Shown one piece after another: positions 9,294 to 17,970 of a stretch of 64,000 nt of DNA. Source of the DNA: Caulobacter segnis ATCC 21756 (GTDB lineage Bacteria; Pseudomonadota; Alphaproteobacteria; Caulobacterales; Caulobacteraceae). Location: assembly GCF_000092285.1 (NCBI RefSeq), contig NC_014100.1:3038001-3102000 (forward strand), in the 5' to 3' direction. How positions within the stretch are numbered: position 1 is the first letter of the stretch; each line of letters opens with the position of its first letter. The notes beneath the pieces are model-generated. The model did no database searches. It was not told where the DNA came from and saw only the letters and a program-made list of their open reading frames with translations. Position numbers and translations under genes: made by a program.

Positions 9294-11576
9294 ATGGCCA
9301 AACTTCGCCCGCCCAAGACCTTCAAGCCCAAGCCCGCCGCCGGCCTGCCGGATCGCGAGACGCTGCTGGCGTTCCTGCGCGACGCGGGCGAGACGGGGAA
9401 AGCCGACATCGCCCGGCACTTCGGCCTCAAGGGCGCCGACCGCCGGGCCCTGCGCGAGATGATCCGCGAGCTCGAGGCCCAAGGCGCGCTAGCCAAGCGC
9501 GGCCGCAAGGGCTTTGCGGAAGCCGGCTCCCTGCCCCCGGTCGGGGTGGCCGACGTGGTCGAGCGCGACGGCGACGGCGAGCTCTACGTCAAGCTGACCA
9601 AGTCCGACGATGACGTCCCCAATGTCCGTCTCGCGCCGACCAAGGGCGAGGCCGCCGCCGGCGCGCCGGGCCTGGGCGACCGCCTGCTGGTCCGCTTCGA
9701 ACGGCTGGAGAGCGGCGAGTTCGAGGCCAAGCTGATCAAGAAGCTGGGCCAGAGCGCCCACAAGATCCTGGGCGTGATCCGCAAGCACCGCCGCGAGGTC
9801 CGCGTCGAGCCGGTCGACCGCAAGTCCAAGGAAAGCCTGGTCCTCGATCCCAGCGTCGCCCACGAGTACAAGGACGGCGACCTCGTCGTCGCCCAGGTCG
9901 GCACGCACGGCGGCCGTTATGGTCCCAAGCCCGGCAAGGTGCTGGAGGTGGTCGGCACCGAGAACGATCCCCGCGCCGCGTCGCTAATCGCCATCCACAG
10001 CCACGGCATCCCGACCGGCTTCTCCGAAGAGGCCGAACGCGAGGCCAAGGCCGCCGTCGAACCGACGCTGTCGGGGCGCGATGACCTGCGCGACCTGCCG
10101 TTCGTGACGATCGACCCGGTGGACGCCCGCGACCACGACGACGCCGTCTACGCCCACCCCGACCCGGACGCGACCAACGTGGGCGGCTGGATCGTCTGGG
10201 TCGCCATCGCCGACGTCGCGGCCTATGTGCGCCCCGGCTCGGCTCTGGACCGCGACGCCCGCGAGAAGGGCAACAGCGTCTACTTCCCCGACCGCGTCGA
10301 GCCGATGCTGCCCGAGACCCTATCCAACGGCCTGTGCTCGCTGCGCGAGGGCGAGAACCGCGCCACCCTGGCCGTGCGGATGGTGTTCGACAAGTCGGGC
10401 CGCAAGAAGGGCCACAAGTTCGTGCGCGGCCTGATGCGCTCGGCCGCCAAGCTCTCGTACGAGCAGGCCCAGGCCGCCATCGACGGCCAGCCCGACGACA
10501 AGACCGGCCCGCTGCTGGACCCGATCCTGAAGCCCCTGTGGGCCGCCTATCACACGATGAAGATCGGCCGCGAGGCCCGCTCGCCGCTGGCCATCGAGAG
10601 CGACGAGCGTCGGATCATCATCCGCGAGGGCGAGATCGCCTCGATCACCAAGCGCGCCTCCCTCGAAGCCCATAAGCTGATCGAGGAGATGATGGTGCAG
10701 GCCAATGTCTGCGCCGCCGAGAGCCTGGAGGCCAAGCGCTCGCCCCTGATCTACCGGGTGCACGATACGCCGAGCCTGGAGAAGGTGCAGAACCTGGCCG
10801 ACTTCCTGCAGACCCTGGAGATCCGCTGGAGCAAGGGCGAGGCGCCGCAGACCTCGCGGTTCAACAAGCTGCTGGAAGAGACCCGCGAGAGCCCCAACGC
10901 GGCGATCATCAACGAGGTGGTCCTGCGCACCCAGATGCAGGCCCACTACAGCGCCGACAACATCGGCCACTTCGGTCTGAACCTGGCCAAGTACGCCCAC
11001 TTCACCAGCCCGATCCGCCGCTACGCCGACCTGATCGTGCACCGAGGCCTGATCCGCGCCCTGGGCCTGGGAACCGACGGCCTGACCGACCAGGACATCG
11101 CCCAGATCAAGGACACGGCCGAGGTCATCACCCACGCCGAGCGCCGGGCCATGGCCGCCGAGCGCGACGCCACCGACCGCTACATCGCCGCCTTCCTGGC
11201 CGATCGCGTGGGCGCGACCTTCGAGGGTCGGATCACCGGCGTCACCCGCTTTGGCCTGTTCATCAAGCTGGCCGACACGGGCGCCGACGGCCTCGTGCCC
11301 GTCTCCAGCCTGGGCGCGGAGTTCTTCATCCACGACGACAAGATGCACGCCCTGGTCGGCGAGCGGACCGGCAAGCGCTGGCCGCTGGGCATGGGCGTCG
11401 AGGTCAAGCTGGTCGAGGCGACGCCCGTCACCGGCGGCCTGCTGTTCGAGATGCTCAGCGACCCGCTGCCGCCCGATCCGAAGGCGCCGCGTCCGAGGCT
11501 GGGGGCTCGGCGACAGGCGGCGGTCAAGCCGCGCGGCGGGTTGCCGAAGGGTGTCCGACGCGGCAAGCGGCGGTAG
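9294..11576 (+). CDS. rnr: Ribonuclease R
   Basis: 760 aa. A 3'-to-5' hydrolytic exoribonuclease for structured RNA. An N-terminal winged-helix region (RETLLAFLRDAGETGKADIA) is followed by cold-shock-like domains. The RNB catalytic domain carries the acidic metal-binding motif FVTIDPVDARDHDDAVYA. A C-terminal S1 domain (GATFEGRITGVTRFGLFIKL) and a basic tail ending RRGKRR complete it. The ATG is preceded by AAGGCAGG. A palindromic repeat element follows the gene. Confidence 0.96.
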   Translation: MAKLRPPKTFKPKPAAGLPDRETLLAFLRDAGETGKADIARHFGLKGADRRALREMIRELEAQGALAKRGRKGFAEAGSLPPVGVADVVERDGDGELYVKLTKSDDDVPNVRLAPTKGEAAAGAPGLGDRLLVRFERLESGEFEAKLIKKLGQSAHKILGVIRKHRREVRVEPVDRKSKESLVLDPSVAHEYKDGDLVVAQVGTHGGRYGPKPGKVLEVVGTENDPRAASLIAIHSHGIPTGFSEEAEREAKAAVEPTLSGRDDLRDLPFVTIDPVDARDHDDAVYAHPDPDATNVGGWIVWVAIADVAAYVRPGSALDRDAREKGNSVYFPDRVEPMLPETLSNGLCSLREGENRATLAVRMVFDKSGRKKGHKFVRGLMRSAAKLSYEQAQAAIDGQPDDKTGPLLDPILKPLWAAYHTMKIGREARSPLAIESDERRIIIREGEIASITKRASLEAHKLIEEMMVQANVCAAESLEAKRSPLIYRVHDTPSLEKVQNLADFLQTLEIRWSKGEAPQTSRFNKLLEETRESPNAAIINEVVLRTQMQAHYSADNIGHFGLNLAKYAHFTSPIRRYADLIVHRGLIRALGLGTDGLTDQDIAQIKDTAEVITHAERRAMAAERDATDRYIAAFLADRVGATFEGRITGVTRFGLFIKLADTGADGLVPVSSLGAEFFIHDDKMHALVGERTGKRWPLGMGVEVKLVEATPVTGGLLFEMLSDPLPPDPKAPRPRLGARRQAAVKPRGGLPKGVRRGKRR

Positions 11577-11591
11577 GGCGGCGGATAGATG

Positions 11592-11704
11592 CTCCCCCGC
11601 GATGCGGGGGAGCTGTCGCGGAGCGACTGAGGGGGCTAACGCGGCATCGGAGGCGCTCGCCCCCTCCGGCCCTCTGGGCCACCTCCCCCGCGAAGCGGGG
11701 GAGG
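11592..11704. repeat. GC-rich intergenic palindromic repeat cluster
   Basis: Two hairpins of the form CTCCCCCGC-nnn-GCGGGGGAG flank a spacer: 11592-11612 (loop GAT) and 11682-11704 (loop GAA). Between them GAGGGGGC (11629-11636) and GCCCCCTC (11659-11666) are inverted. The whole element is therefore a nested inverted repeat. Such palindromic intergenic repeats are common between genes in Caulobacter-type genomes. It separates rnr from the convergent SGNH esterase and may end both transcripts. Confidence 0.7.
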
Positions 11705-11706
11705 AA

Positions 11707-12702
11707 CTAGTTCTCCAGGATCGCCGCCTCTAGCCGATCGGCCATCATCCTCTGATCCGCCGCCGACGGATGCGAGTGGCACGCCGTGCGCTCCATGCCG
11801 GTGATCCGCACCGCCGTCGCGCCCGCGCGGGCGGCGACCTCAGCGACATCGTCGACGAAGGTGTCGCCCTGGATCAGGAAAAAGCTCGCGCCCGGGCGAC
11901 TGGCCTTCAAGCCCTCGACGAAGGCCACGTAGCTGTCGCGATAGTCCTTGCGCAGCGCCGCCTCGTCCGCCCAGGTCTCGCCCGCGTGCAGCGAGGTCGA
12001 GAAGTCGTTGGTGCCGAGGCCGATCACCACGATCTCCGGCTTCCAGGGATCATTCGCGGCGATGCGCGGCTCGCCCTGCCCCGGGATCAGGCGCGGGAAC
12101 AGCGCCGGCAGCGGCTCGCCGGGCGCCAGGCCGTTGTAGTTGCGCACGACGCCGCGCCCCGAGAAGGCTTCGATGCGGTAGTCGGCGTCGAGCCGGGCGG
12201 CCAGGGCCGGAGCGAACGACAGACTGGTGTCCGTCAGGTCGTGGACCTGTTGCTCGGTGCAATCGCGGGTCGTCGAGCGGACGCCGTAGGCGACGGTGTA
12301 GGAGTCGCCGATGAACTCGATGCGGCGCGGCCGCGCGGGCGCCGGCAGCGCCCTGCCCTCGCGTCCCACGAAGAAGCCCTCGAACCGCGCCGAGCCGGTC
12401 TGGCTCTCGGTCAGCTTGTCTAGCCGCACGACGTGCTCGCCAGGACCGAGACGGTCGAGCTTCAGCCGCGTTTCGCCGGACTTGATGAGCTCGGCCTTGC
12501 GTACGCCGTCGACGCTGACCGCCAGGTGCTCGACGCCCGTATCGACCGCCACCTCGACGGAGGGGCCGCTGAACCGCCCCTCGAAATAGACGCCGGGCCA
12601 CCCGAAGTCATAAGCGCCGCTGGGCGCTGGCGCGACGCGGCCGCCGATGTTCAGCGGCAGCGGGGTCTGGACGATGGCGGCGGCGAGCAGCAGGGAGAGC
12701 AT
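11707..12702 (-). CDS. Secreted SGNH/GDSL esterase, CE2-like
   Basis: 331 aa. An N-terminal hydrophobic signal (MLSLLLAAAIVQTPLPL) leads into a beta-sandwich-like domain of about 120 residues, followed by an SGNH hydrolase domain. The catalytic blocks are visible: FIGDSYTVAYG (nucleophile Ser), VIGLGTNDFS (block III) and CHSHPSAADQ (catalytic His). A beta-sandwich plus SGNH is the architecture of CE2 carbohydrate acetyl esterases, so a deacetylase for acetylated sugars is likely but inferred. ATG 12702 is chosen because AGAGG precedes it and the signal peptide begins there. Confidence 0.75.
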   Translation of the reverse strand: MLSLLLAAAIVQTPLPLNIGGRVAPAPSGAYDFGWPGVYFEGRFSGPSVEVAVDTGVEHLAVSVDGVRKAELIKSGETRLKLDRLGPGEHVVRLDKLTESQTGSARFEGFFVGREGRALPAPARPRRIEFIGDSYTVAYGVRSTTRDCTEQQVHDLTDTSLSFAPALAARLDADYRIEAFSGRGVVRNYNGLAPGEPLPALFPRLIPGQGEPRIAANDPWKPEIVVIGLGTNDFSTSLHAGETWADEAALRKDYRDSYVAFVEGLKASRPGASFFLIQGDTFVDDVAEVAARAGATAVRITGMERTACHSHPSAADQRMMADRLEAAILEN

Positions 12703-12720
12703 GACCTCTGCTTCCCACGA

Positions 12721-12815
12721 AAGCCCCCTCCGCGCTACGCGCTCCTCCCCCAGAGGGGGAAGAAGGTGTTCCTTCCGCCCGCCTTTGGGGGCGGACGACT
12801 TGCGAAGCAAGTCAG
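12721..12815. repeat. GC-rich palindromic repeat, degenerate copy
   Basis: Contains CCCCC/GGGGG inverted stretches and the hairpin GACTTGC-GAA-GCAAGTC (12797-12813). It resembles the repeat at 11592-11704 in style, but not base by base. It lies between the divergent starts of the SGNH esterase and the aminotransferase, so it occupies their promoter region. Confidence 0.5.
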
Positions 12816-12857
12816 GTGGGGGCTGCGCGGCGGTTCAAAGCTGGCTATGCAGACCTC

Positions 12858-14006
12858 ATGCGCGCCGAGATCGAACCCTTCCACGCCATCGCCATCAGCC
12901 GCCTGGCCCATGAGCTGAAGATGCAGGGCCGCTCCATCATCCACATGGAGTTCGGCCAGCCCTCGACGGGCGCGCCGAGCAAGGCGATCGCCAAGGCGCA
13001 CGAGATCCTCGACGCCGAAGCCATGGGCTATTGGGAAAGCCCGCTGCTGCGCGAGCGGATCGCCCAGCGCTACCAGGACCTCTACGGCGTCACGGTCGAA
13101 CCCGAGCGGATCGTCCTGACCTGCGGGGCTTCGCCGGCCCTCGTCCTGGCGCTATCCAGCGTGTTCCAGCCCGGCGACCGCATCGCCATCGCCCGCCCCG
13201 GCTATGTCGCCTACCGCAACACCATCAAGGCGCTGCACCTCGAGCCCGTCGAGATCGCCTGCGGCCCGGAAGACCGCTTCCAGCTGACCGCCCAGCATCT
13301 CGCCGAGCTAAACCCCGCTCCCGCCGGCGTCATCGTCGCCAGCCCCGCCAATCCGACCGGCACGATCATCGCGCCCGAGGAACTGGAAGCGATCGCCAAG
13401 GTCTGCCGCGAGCGCGGCATCCGGATCATCAGCGACGAGATCTATCACGGCCTCAGCTACACGGGCCGCACGCCCTCGATGCTGGAGTTCGCGCCCGACG
13501 CCCTGATCGTCAACAGCTTCAGCAAGTACTTCAGCATGGCCGGCTGGCGGCTGGGCTGGCTGCTGACGCCCAAGGGCGAGGACCTGGATCGGGCCCGCGC
13601 CTATGTCGGCAACCTGTTCCTGACCGCGCCCTCCCTGGCCCAGCACGCGGGCCTGGCGGCCATGGACTGCCTGGACGAGCTGGAAGGCCACATCGACGTC
13701 TATCGCCGCAATCGCGAACTGATGCTGGAGGCTCTGCCGGCGCTGGGCCTGCGCAAGATCGCCCCGCCCGACGGCGCCTTCTACATCTGGGCCGACATCG
13801 GCCACCTGACCAACGACTCGCTGAGCTTCTGCAAGGACCTTCTGCGCGACACGGGGGTCTGCACCGCGCCCGGCGTCGACTTCGACCCGGTCGAGGGCCA
13901 CCACTTCATCCGCTTCAGCTTCGCGGTCTCGACGCCGGAGGTCGAGGAGGCTATCCGCCGGATGGCTCCGTGGTTTTCCGCTCGAGCCGCCAGTCCAGCC
14001 CCATAG
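12858..14006 (+). CDS. PLP-dependent aminotransferase, class I/II
   Basis: 382 aa, fold type I. It shows IHMEFGQPSTGAPS at the substrate-binding N-terminus, TCGASPALVLALSSVF, the Asn motif SPANPTGTII, the Asp motif ISDEIYHGLSY, and the PLP lysine in NSFSKYFSMAGWRLGW. The Arg that binds the substrate carboxylate is likely in HFIRFSFA. This is the aspartate/aromatic aminotransferase group; the exact amino acid cannot be read from sequence. ATG 12858 is preferred to 12816 because the conserved region begins there. The 3' end overlaps the convergent channel gene by 56 nt. Confidence 0.85.
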   Translation: MRAEIEPFHAIAISRLAHELKMQGRSIIHMEFGQPSTGAPSKAIAKAHEILDAEAMGYWESPLLRERIAQRYQDLYGVTVEPERIVLTCGASPALVLALSSVFQPGDRIAIARPGYVAYRNTIKALHLEPVEIACGPEDRFQLTAQHLAELNPAPAGVIVASPANPTGTIIAPEELEAIAKVCRERGIRIISDEIYHGLSYTGRTPSMLEFAPDALIVNSFSKYFSMAGWRLGWLLTPKGEDLDRARAYVGNLFLTAPSLAQHAGLAAMDCLDELEGHIDVYRRNRELMLEALPALGLRKIAPPDGAFYIWADIGHLTNDSLSFCKDLLRDTGVCTAPGVDFDPVEGHHFIRFSFAVSTPEVEEAIRRMAPWFSARAASPAP

Positions 14007-14409
14007 CCAGGAAGGTGAACGAGCCGGACCAGCCGATGAGGATCAGGCCGGCCAAAGGTTCGAGGCTGGCGATCAGACGCAGCGCGCCGACCGGATAGAC
14101 ATCGCCGACGCCTTGAGTGGTGAAGGTCTCGATCGAAAAGAAGAACAGCTGGCTCGCGGTCATGGCCGGAACGCCCACGAACGCGCCCAGGTCCAGGACG
14201 CGTTCACCGACCCAATAACCGCCGGCGAACAATCCAGCTTCCAGGACGTGAGCGACGATCAGGCCGAAGATCACGAGGAGAATCTTCAGCCCGCGCGATA
14301 GCCGGGTGGAGGCTTGACCGACGGACAGCAGTCGCAACGCCTGGTAGTGGATCATGACCGCGGCGAAGATCAGCGCCAAGGACAGCACGAAGGCGTAGAA
14401 TTCGACCAT
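13951..14409 (-). CDS. Two-pore-helix ion channel family protein
   Basis: 152 aa with three or four hydrophobic segments. Near the C-terminus the pore-loop signature FFSIETFTTQGVGDVYP stands between two helices. This resembles the TVGYGD selectivity filter of Ion_trans_2 channels, but reads TTQGVGD. I chose ATG 14409 (MVEFYAFVL) because GAGAG lies 8 nt upstream; starts at 14415 and 14430 are possible. It is probably a cation or K+ channel subunit, with ion selectivity uncertain because of the altered filter. Confidence 0.65.
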   Translation of the reverse strand: MVEFYAFVLSLALIFAAVMIHYQALRLLSVGQASTRLSRGLKILLVIFGLIVAHVLEAGLFAGGYWVGERVLDLGAFVGVPAMTASQLFFFSIETFTTQGVGDVYPVGALRLIASLEPLAGLILIGWSGSFTFLAMGLDWRLERKTTEPSGG

Positions 14410-14498
14410 GGTCATTCTCTCGTAAGCCACAAGGTCGGGAGACGCTCCGACCGCCAGTCAGGATGTGGTCTAGGCGGGGACGCCCAAGCGCCGCCAGC

Positions 14499-15794
14499 CT
14501 ACTTCTTCTCCAGATAATCCAGCGCCATGAACGCCTCGGCCTTTACGCCCGTCTCAAACACCGCCTCATCGACGTCGAAATAGGGCGAGTGGTTGGCGGG
14601 CGCCGTGGCCGCCGGGACGTCGGCCTTGCGGCCGCCCAGCTGGACGAACACCGCCGGAACCTTCTCGGCGTAGAGCGAGAAGTCCTCGGCCCCGGTCACC
14701 AGGGGCGCGTTGTCGTCGACCTTGGCCGAGGCCTTCAGCAGGCTGGTCTTCACCCACTTCGACAGCTCGGGATTGTTGTAGGTGACCGGATAGGGCTGGC
14801 TGAACACCGCTTCGGCCTTGGCGCCGTAGCGGTCGCCGATGGCGGCCACGGCCTTCTGGACCTTGGCGATCAGGTCGGCCTTCCGCTCCGGCGAGAAGGT
14901 CCGCATCGTCCCCTCCATCTTCAGGTCTTCGGGAATGATGTTCTGGCGCAGGCCCATGTTGATGGTCGCGACGGTGACGACCGAGGGCTGGACGCCGACA
15001 TCGACCTGGCGCGCGGCGATCTGGTTGATGGCCTGGATGATGTCGGCCGCGACGCTGGCCATGTCGACGCCCGCCCAGGGACGCGCGCCGTGCGTCTGGC
15101 GGCCCTTCACCGTGATCGTCAGGCGATCGGCGCCCGCGTAGAAGCCTTCCGGTCGATAGTTCAGCTGGTGGGCGTCGCCGGGGCCGATATGGACGCCGAA
15201 CATCGCGTCGACCTTGGGATTGTCCAGAGCCCCGTCCTGGATCATCAGCTTGGCGCCGCCTTCTTCGCCGGCCTGGGGCCCTTCTTCGGCGGGCTGGAAG
15301 ACGAAGACCACCGTGCCCTTGATGTCCTTCTTCATGCCGGCCAGCACCGTGGCGGTCCCCAGCAGCATGGCGACGTGGGTGTCGTGGCCGCAGGCGTGCA
15401 TGACCGGGACCGTCTTGCCTTCCCAGGTCGCGGTCGCCTTGGAGGCGAACGGCAGGCCCGTCTTTTCGGCGACCGGCAGGGCGTCCATGTCGGCGCGCAG
15501 GGCCACGACCTTTCCAGGCTTGCCGCCGCGCAGGATCCCGACCACGCCGGTCTTGCCGACGTTCTCGCGGACCTCCAGGCCAAGCGCCTTCAGCTCCTTG
15601 GCGATCAGGGCCGCGGTCCGGACCTCCTGGTTGCCAAGCTCGGGATGCTCGTGGATGTCGCGTCGCCAGGCCACGACCTTGGGCTGGACCGCCTTGGCCG
15701 CCGCCGCCACCTGGGCCGCCGTAGGCGCGGCCATCGCCGGCGCGCCAAGAGCCAAGCCGGCGGCCAGCGCCAGGATGGAAATCCGTCCAATCAT
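14499..15794 (-). CDS. Secreted M20-family amidohydrolase (hippurate/aminoacylase type)
   Basis: 431 aa. A signal peptide (MIGRISILALAAGLALGAPA) is followed by a metal-dependent M20D amidohydrolase. Motifs include WRRDIHEHPELGNQE, VVALRADMDALPV, and the metal-binding MHACGHDTHVAMLLG, then QPAEEGPQAGEEGG. A dimerisation lid follows, then GAEDFSLYAEKVP near the C-terminus. It likely cleaves N-acyl amino acids in the periplasm. AGAGGGG precedes ATG 15794, which makes the longer upstream frame unlikely. Confidence 0.85.
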   Translation of the reverse strand: MIGRISILALAAGLALGAPAMAAPTAAQVAAAAKAVQPKVVAWRRDIHEHPELGNQEVRTAALIAKELKALGLEVRENVGKTGVVGILRGGKPGKVVALRADMDALPVAEKTGLPFASKATATWEGKTVPVMHACGHDTHVAMLLGTATVLAGMKKDIKGTVVFVFQPAEEGPQAGEEGGAKLMIQDGALDNPKVDAMFGVHIGPGDAHQLNYRPEGFYAGADRLTITVKGRQTHGARPWAGVDMASVAADIIQAINQIAARQVDVGVQPSVVTVATINMGLRQNIIPEDLKMEGTMRTFSPERKADLIAKVQKAVAAIGDRYGAKAEAVFSQPYPVTYNNPELSKWVKTSLLKASAKVDDNAPLVTGAEDFSLYAEKVPAVFVQLGGRKADVPAATAPANHSPYFDVDEAVFETGVKAEAFMALDYLEKK

Positions 15795-16090
15795 CGTAGA
15801 GCCCCTCTGAATTGAGGCGCGAGCTTGGGACGGGTCGCGGCGGAGGGTCAAGCTGGACACCTTCAACACATCTAAAACTCCGCCTTCCTCGCCCTTGTGG
15901 CGAGGACCCATGCATCAACTGGTTGGGCTTGAACGGAGTGCTTGGCTCGTATCGGCGCACACCAGCCAGCGCTTAGGCGACTGAACGCTGGGTCCTAGGC
16001 ACAAGGCCTAGGAAGGCGAATTAAACGATAAGGTTGTGATTGACCCAACGTCCGCCTTTCCCACCGAGGCAAACCGTCTAACCTTCACCC
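15795..16090. other. Intergenic region with two hairpins
   Basis: No convincing gene. A perfect hairpin TCCTAGGC-ACAAG-GCCTAGGA (15993-16013) sits beside CAGCG...CGCTG, giving a compact two-stem element without a T-run. The region carries the divergent promoters of the amidohydrolase and the NUDIX gene. A short structured RNA is possible but unproven. Confidence 0.35.
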
Positions 16091-16819
16091 ATGAGCCTGC
16101 CGCCGATCGACGCGAAGTTCGACACGATCAACGACGGCGCCGTGCGCGAGACCGGCGCGGCGCTGAAGCCAAAGCACGCGGCCACGCTGATCATCGTGCG
16201 CACCGACGGCCCTCAGCCGCGCCTGCTGATGGGCCGTCGAAATCACGGCCACGCCTTCATGCCGGACAAGTGGGTGTTCCCAGGCGGCCGAGTCGATCGG
16301 ACCGACTACGACGCGCCGAGCGCCAGCGAGCTTTCGCCCGACGTCGCCGTCCGCCTCGAGCAGGACCCGCGCCACCCCAAGCCGGCGCGCCTGGCCCGGG
16401 CGCTGGCCCTGGCGGCGGTCCGAGAGACCTTCGAGGAGACGGGCCTGCTGCTGGCGACGGATGCGCCCGAACGCCCGGGCGCGGGCCCCTGGCGGCCGTT
16501 CCTGGCCCAAGGCGCCCTACCCGACCTGGCGCCGCTGAGCTTCGTGGCCCGGGCCATCACCCCGCCCTATCGTCCCCGCCGCTTCGACGCCCGCTTCTTC
16601 ATGGCGCCGGCCGAGGCGCTGCTGTCGCTGGATCGTCGCCCCGATTGCGGCGAGTTGGACGAGATCGCCTGGGTGGATTTCAAGGAAACCATGGCGCTGG
16701 ATCTGCCCAACATCACGCGGTTCGTGGTCCACGAGGTGGGGCAGAGACTGGCCGAGGCTGGACGGCCCGCGCCGTTCATGCGCTTCCTGAACGGCAAACG
16801 GCGCCTGACCCATCTTTAG
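16091..16819 (+). CDS. NUDIX hydrolase
   Basis: 242 aa. The Nudix box is visible around residues 105-125 as AAVRETFEETGLLL (REx2EExG core), preceded by KWVFPGGRVDRTD. A long insert separates the glycine part from the helix, as in the larger coenzyme-A-type and ADP-ribose-type Nudix enzymes. It hydrolyses a nucleoside diphosphate linked to some moiety; the substrate is not readable. The C-terminal region is basic. It is followed 23 nt later by the lipocalin-like small protein gene. Confidence 0.8.
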   Translation: MSLPPIDAKFDTINDGAVRETGAALKPKHAATLIIVRTDGPQPRLLMGRRNHGHAFMPDKWVFPGGRVDRTDYDAPSASELSPDVAVRLEQDPRHPKPARLARALALAAVRETFEETGLLLATDAPERPGAGPWRPFLAQGALPDLAPLSFVARAITPPYRPRRFDARFFMAPAEALLSLDRRPDCGELDEIAWVDFKETMALDLPNITRFVVHEVGQRLAEAGRPAPFMRFLNGKRRLTHL

Positions 16820-16842
16820 GGCCCTTAGCGAAGGAGCATCGC

Positions 16843-17307
16843 ATGATCGCTTTGGGTCTCGCCCTGGCCCTGGCCACGACGCCGCCCGTCCCGGCCGCCG
16901 AGATCGACCGGCTGGGCTTCATCGCTGGCTGCTGGACGCTGACGCGCCCGAACGGCGCGAAGATCGAGGAGCAATGGCTCGCCCCGGCCGGCGGCGCCAT
17001 GATCGGCATGAGCCGCAGCGTGCGCGAGGGCAAACTGCGCGAGTACGAGTTCATGCGCATCCTGCCCGCCGCCGACGGCAAGCTGCAATTCGTGGCGCTT
17101 CCCTCCGGCCAGGCCGAAGGCGCCTTCCCGGTGAAAGAGATCGGCGACAACACCGTCACCTTCGAGAACCCGCAGCACGATTTTCCACAGCGGATCCTGT
17201 ATCGCCTCGTCGACAAGGACACCTTGGTGGCGCGGATCGAGGGCTCGGTCGACGGAAAGGCCCGATCGGCCGACTTTCCTTACAAGCGTTGCGCGGCCGG
17301 CAATTGA
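16843..17307 (+). CDS. Secreted DUF6265-type protein
   Basis: 154 aa with a signal peptide (MIALGLALALATTPPVPAAE). The mature domain opens LGFIAGCWTLTRPNGAKIEEQW and carries ENPQHDFPQRILYR, the recurrent pattern of DUF6265 (a lipocalin-like beta-barrel family). AAGGAG precedes ATG 16843 at 6 nt; the long frame upstream overlaps the NUDIX gene and is a shadow. The product is probably periplasmic, role unknown. The stop TGA lies inside the rpmG -35 box. Confidence 0.75.
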   Translation: MIALGLALALATTPPVPAAEIDRLGFIAGCWTLTRPNGAKIEEQWLAPAGGAMIGMSRSVREGKLREYEFMRILPAADGKLQFVALPSGQAEGAFPVKEIGDNTVTFENPQHDFPQRILYRLVDKDTLVARIEGSVDGKARSADFPYKRCAAGN

Positions 17308-17331
17308 CTTTGAGTCCCCGATGAGTATGTT
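17304..17331 (+). promoter_or_regulatory. Predicted rpmG promoter (sigma-70 type)
   Basis: TTGACT (17304-17309), a 16-nt spacer and TATGTT (17326-17331) form a housekeeping-type promoter about 58 nt before rpmG. A GAGTC (GANTC) methylation site lies in the spacer (17312-17316). Confidence 0.5.
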
Positions 17332-17388
17332 CCGCGCCTCTTATTTCCAGCGCGCGGGAACCTGCGCGACCACCGCAGGGATTCGACC

Positions 17389-17556
17389 ATGGCCAAACCG
17401 GCTTCCATCAAGATCCGCCTGAACTCGACGGCGGACACCGGCTTCTTCTACGTGACCAAGAAGAACGCCCGCACCAAGACCGAGAAGATGGTGCTGAAGA
17501 AGTACGATCCGGTCGTCCGCAAGCACGTCGAATTCCGCGAAGGCAAGATCAAGTAA
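17389..17556 (+). CDS. rpmG: 50S ribosomal protein L33
   Basis: 55 aa, too short for a length-filtered ORF list. It reads [20 protein letters not shown] and ends REGKIK; the [17 protein letters not shown] core is that of the zinc-free (cysteine-free) L33 type. A promoter lies upstream and a strong intrinsic terminator 28 nt downstream, so the gene is probably monocistronic. Confidence 0.95.
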   Translation: MAKPASIKIRLNSTADTGFFYVTKKNARTKTEKMVLKKYDPVVRKHVEFREGKIK

Positions 17557-17581
17557 GATCGCCCTTCAGCGCTGAGACACG

Positions 17582-17616
17582 AAAACGCCCGGCTATCGCT
17601 AGCCGGGCGTTTTTTA
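17582..17616 (+). terminator. Intrinsic terminator of rpmG
   Basis: Perfect 10-bp stem ACGCCCGGCT/AGCCGGGCGT (17585-17594 and 17601-17610), loop ATCGCT, then a run of T. Confidence 0.92.
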
Positions 17617-17646
17617 TGGTCGCTTGTCGCGGGAGCAGAGGGCCCC

Positions 17647-17889
17647 TCAGCCCGTCCACACCCAGCGTAGGAGCGTGAAGCTGCCCCAGAGCAGCGTCAG
17701 GGCCAGCAACACCGGCCCGACGCAAACCGCGACGAACGCGCCGATCATGGCCACGCTCGACAGCCCGGTGTTCGGTTGGTCGAAGGTCGCCCCACCGACC
17801 AAGAAGAGCACCGAGCAGATCGCCAAGCCGAGAAACAACCAGCGCCCGGTCGGCGTACGCTTTCTGAAACTGATCTTCGATTTCGCCAT
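17647..17889 (-). CDS. Small two-TM membrane protein
   Basis: 80 aa. A basic N-terminus (MAKSKISFRKRTPTGR) precedes two transmembrane helices (WLFLGLAICSVLFLVGG and the C-terminal AFVAVCVGPVLLALTLLWG). GGGAG lies just before the ATG. It sits between the rpmG terminator and the PafA-like gene. Function unknown. Confidence 0.6.
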   Translation of the reverse strand: MAKSKISFRKRTPTGRWLFLGLAICSVLFLVGGATFDQPNTGLSSVAMIGAFVAVCVGPVLLALTLLWGSFTLLRWVWTG

Positions 17890-17970
17890 CCCCGCCTCTC
17901 CCTTAGGATGTATCTGCGAAGATGCGCGACGAAGGTGTGCGAAAAGCTAAGAAAGCGCACTAATCTATGC

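Noticed and set aside
10320..11348. Long antisense frame in rnr
   Set aside because: Shadow of the RNB/S1 region; no independent support.
14566..15960. A 464-residue Arg/Gly-rich minus frame
   Set aside because: Out-of-frame shadow of the M20 amidohydrolase.
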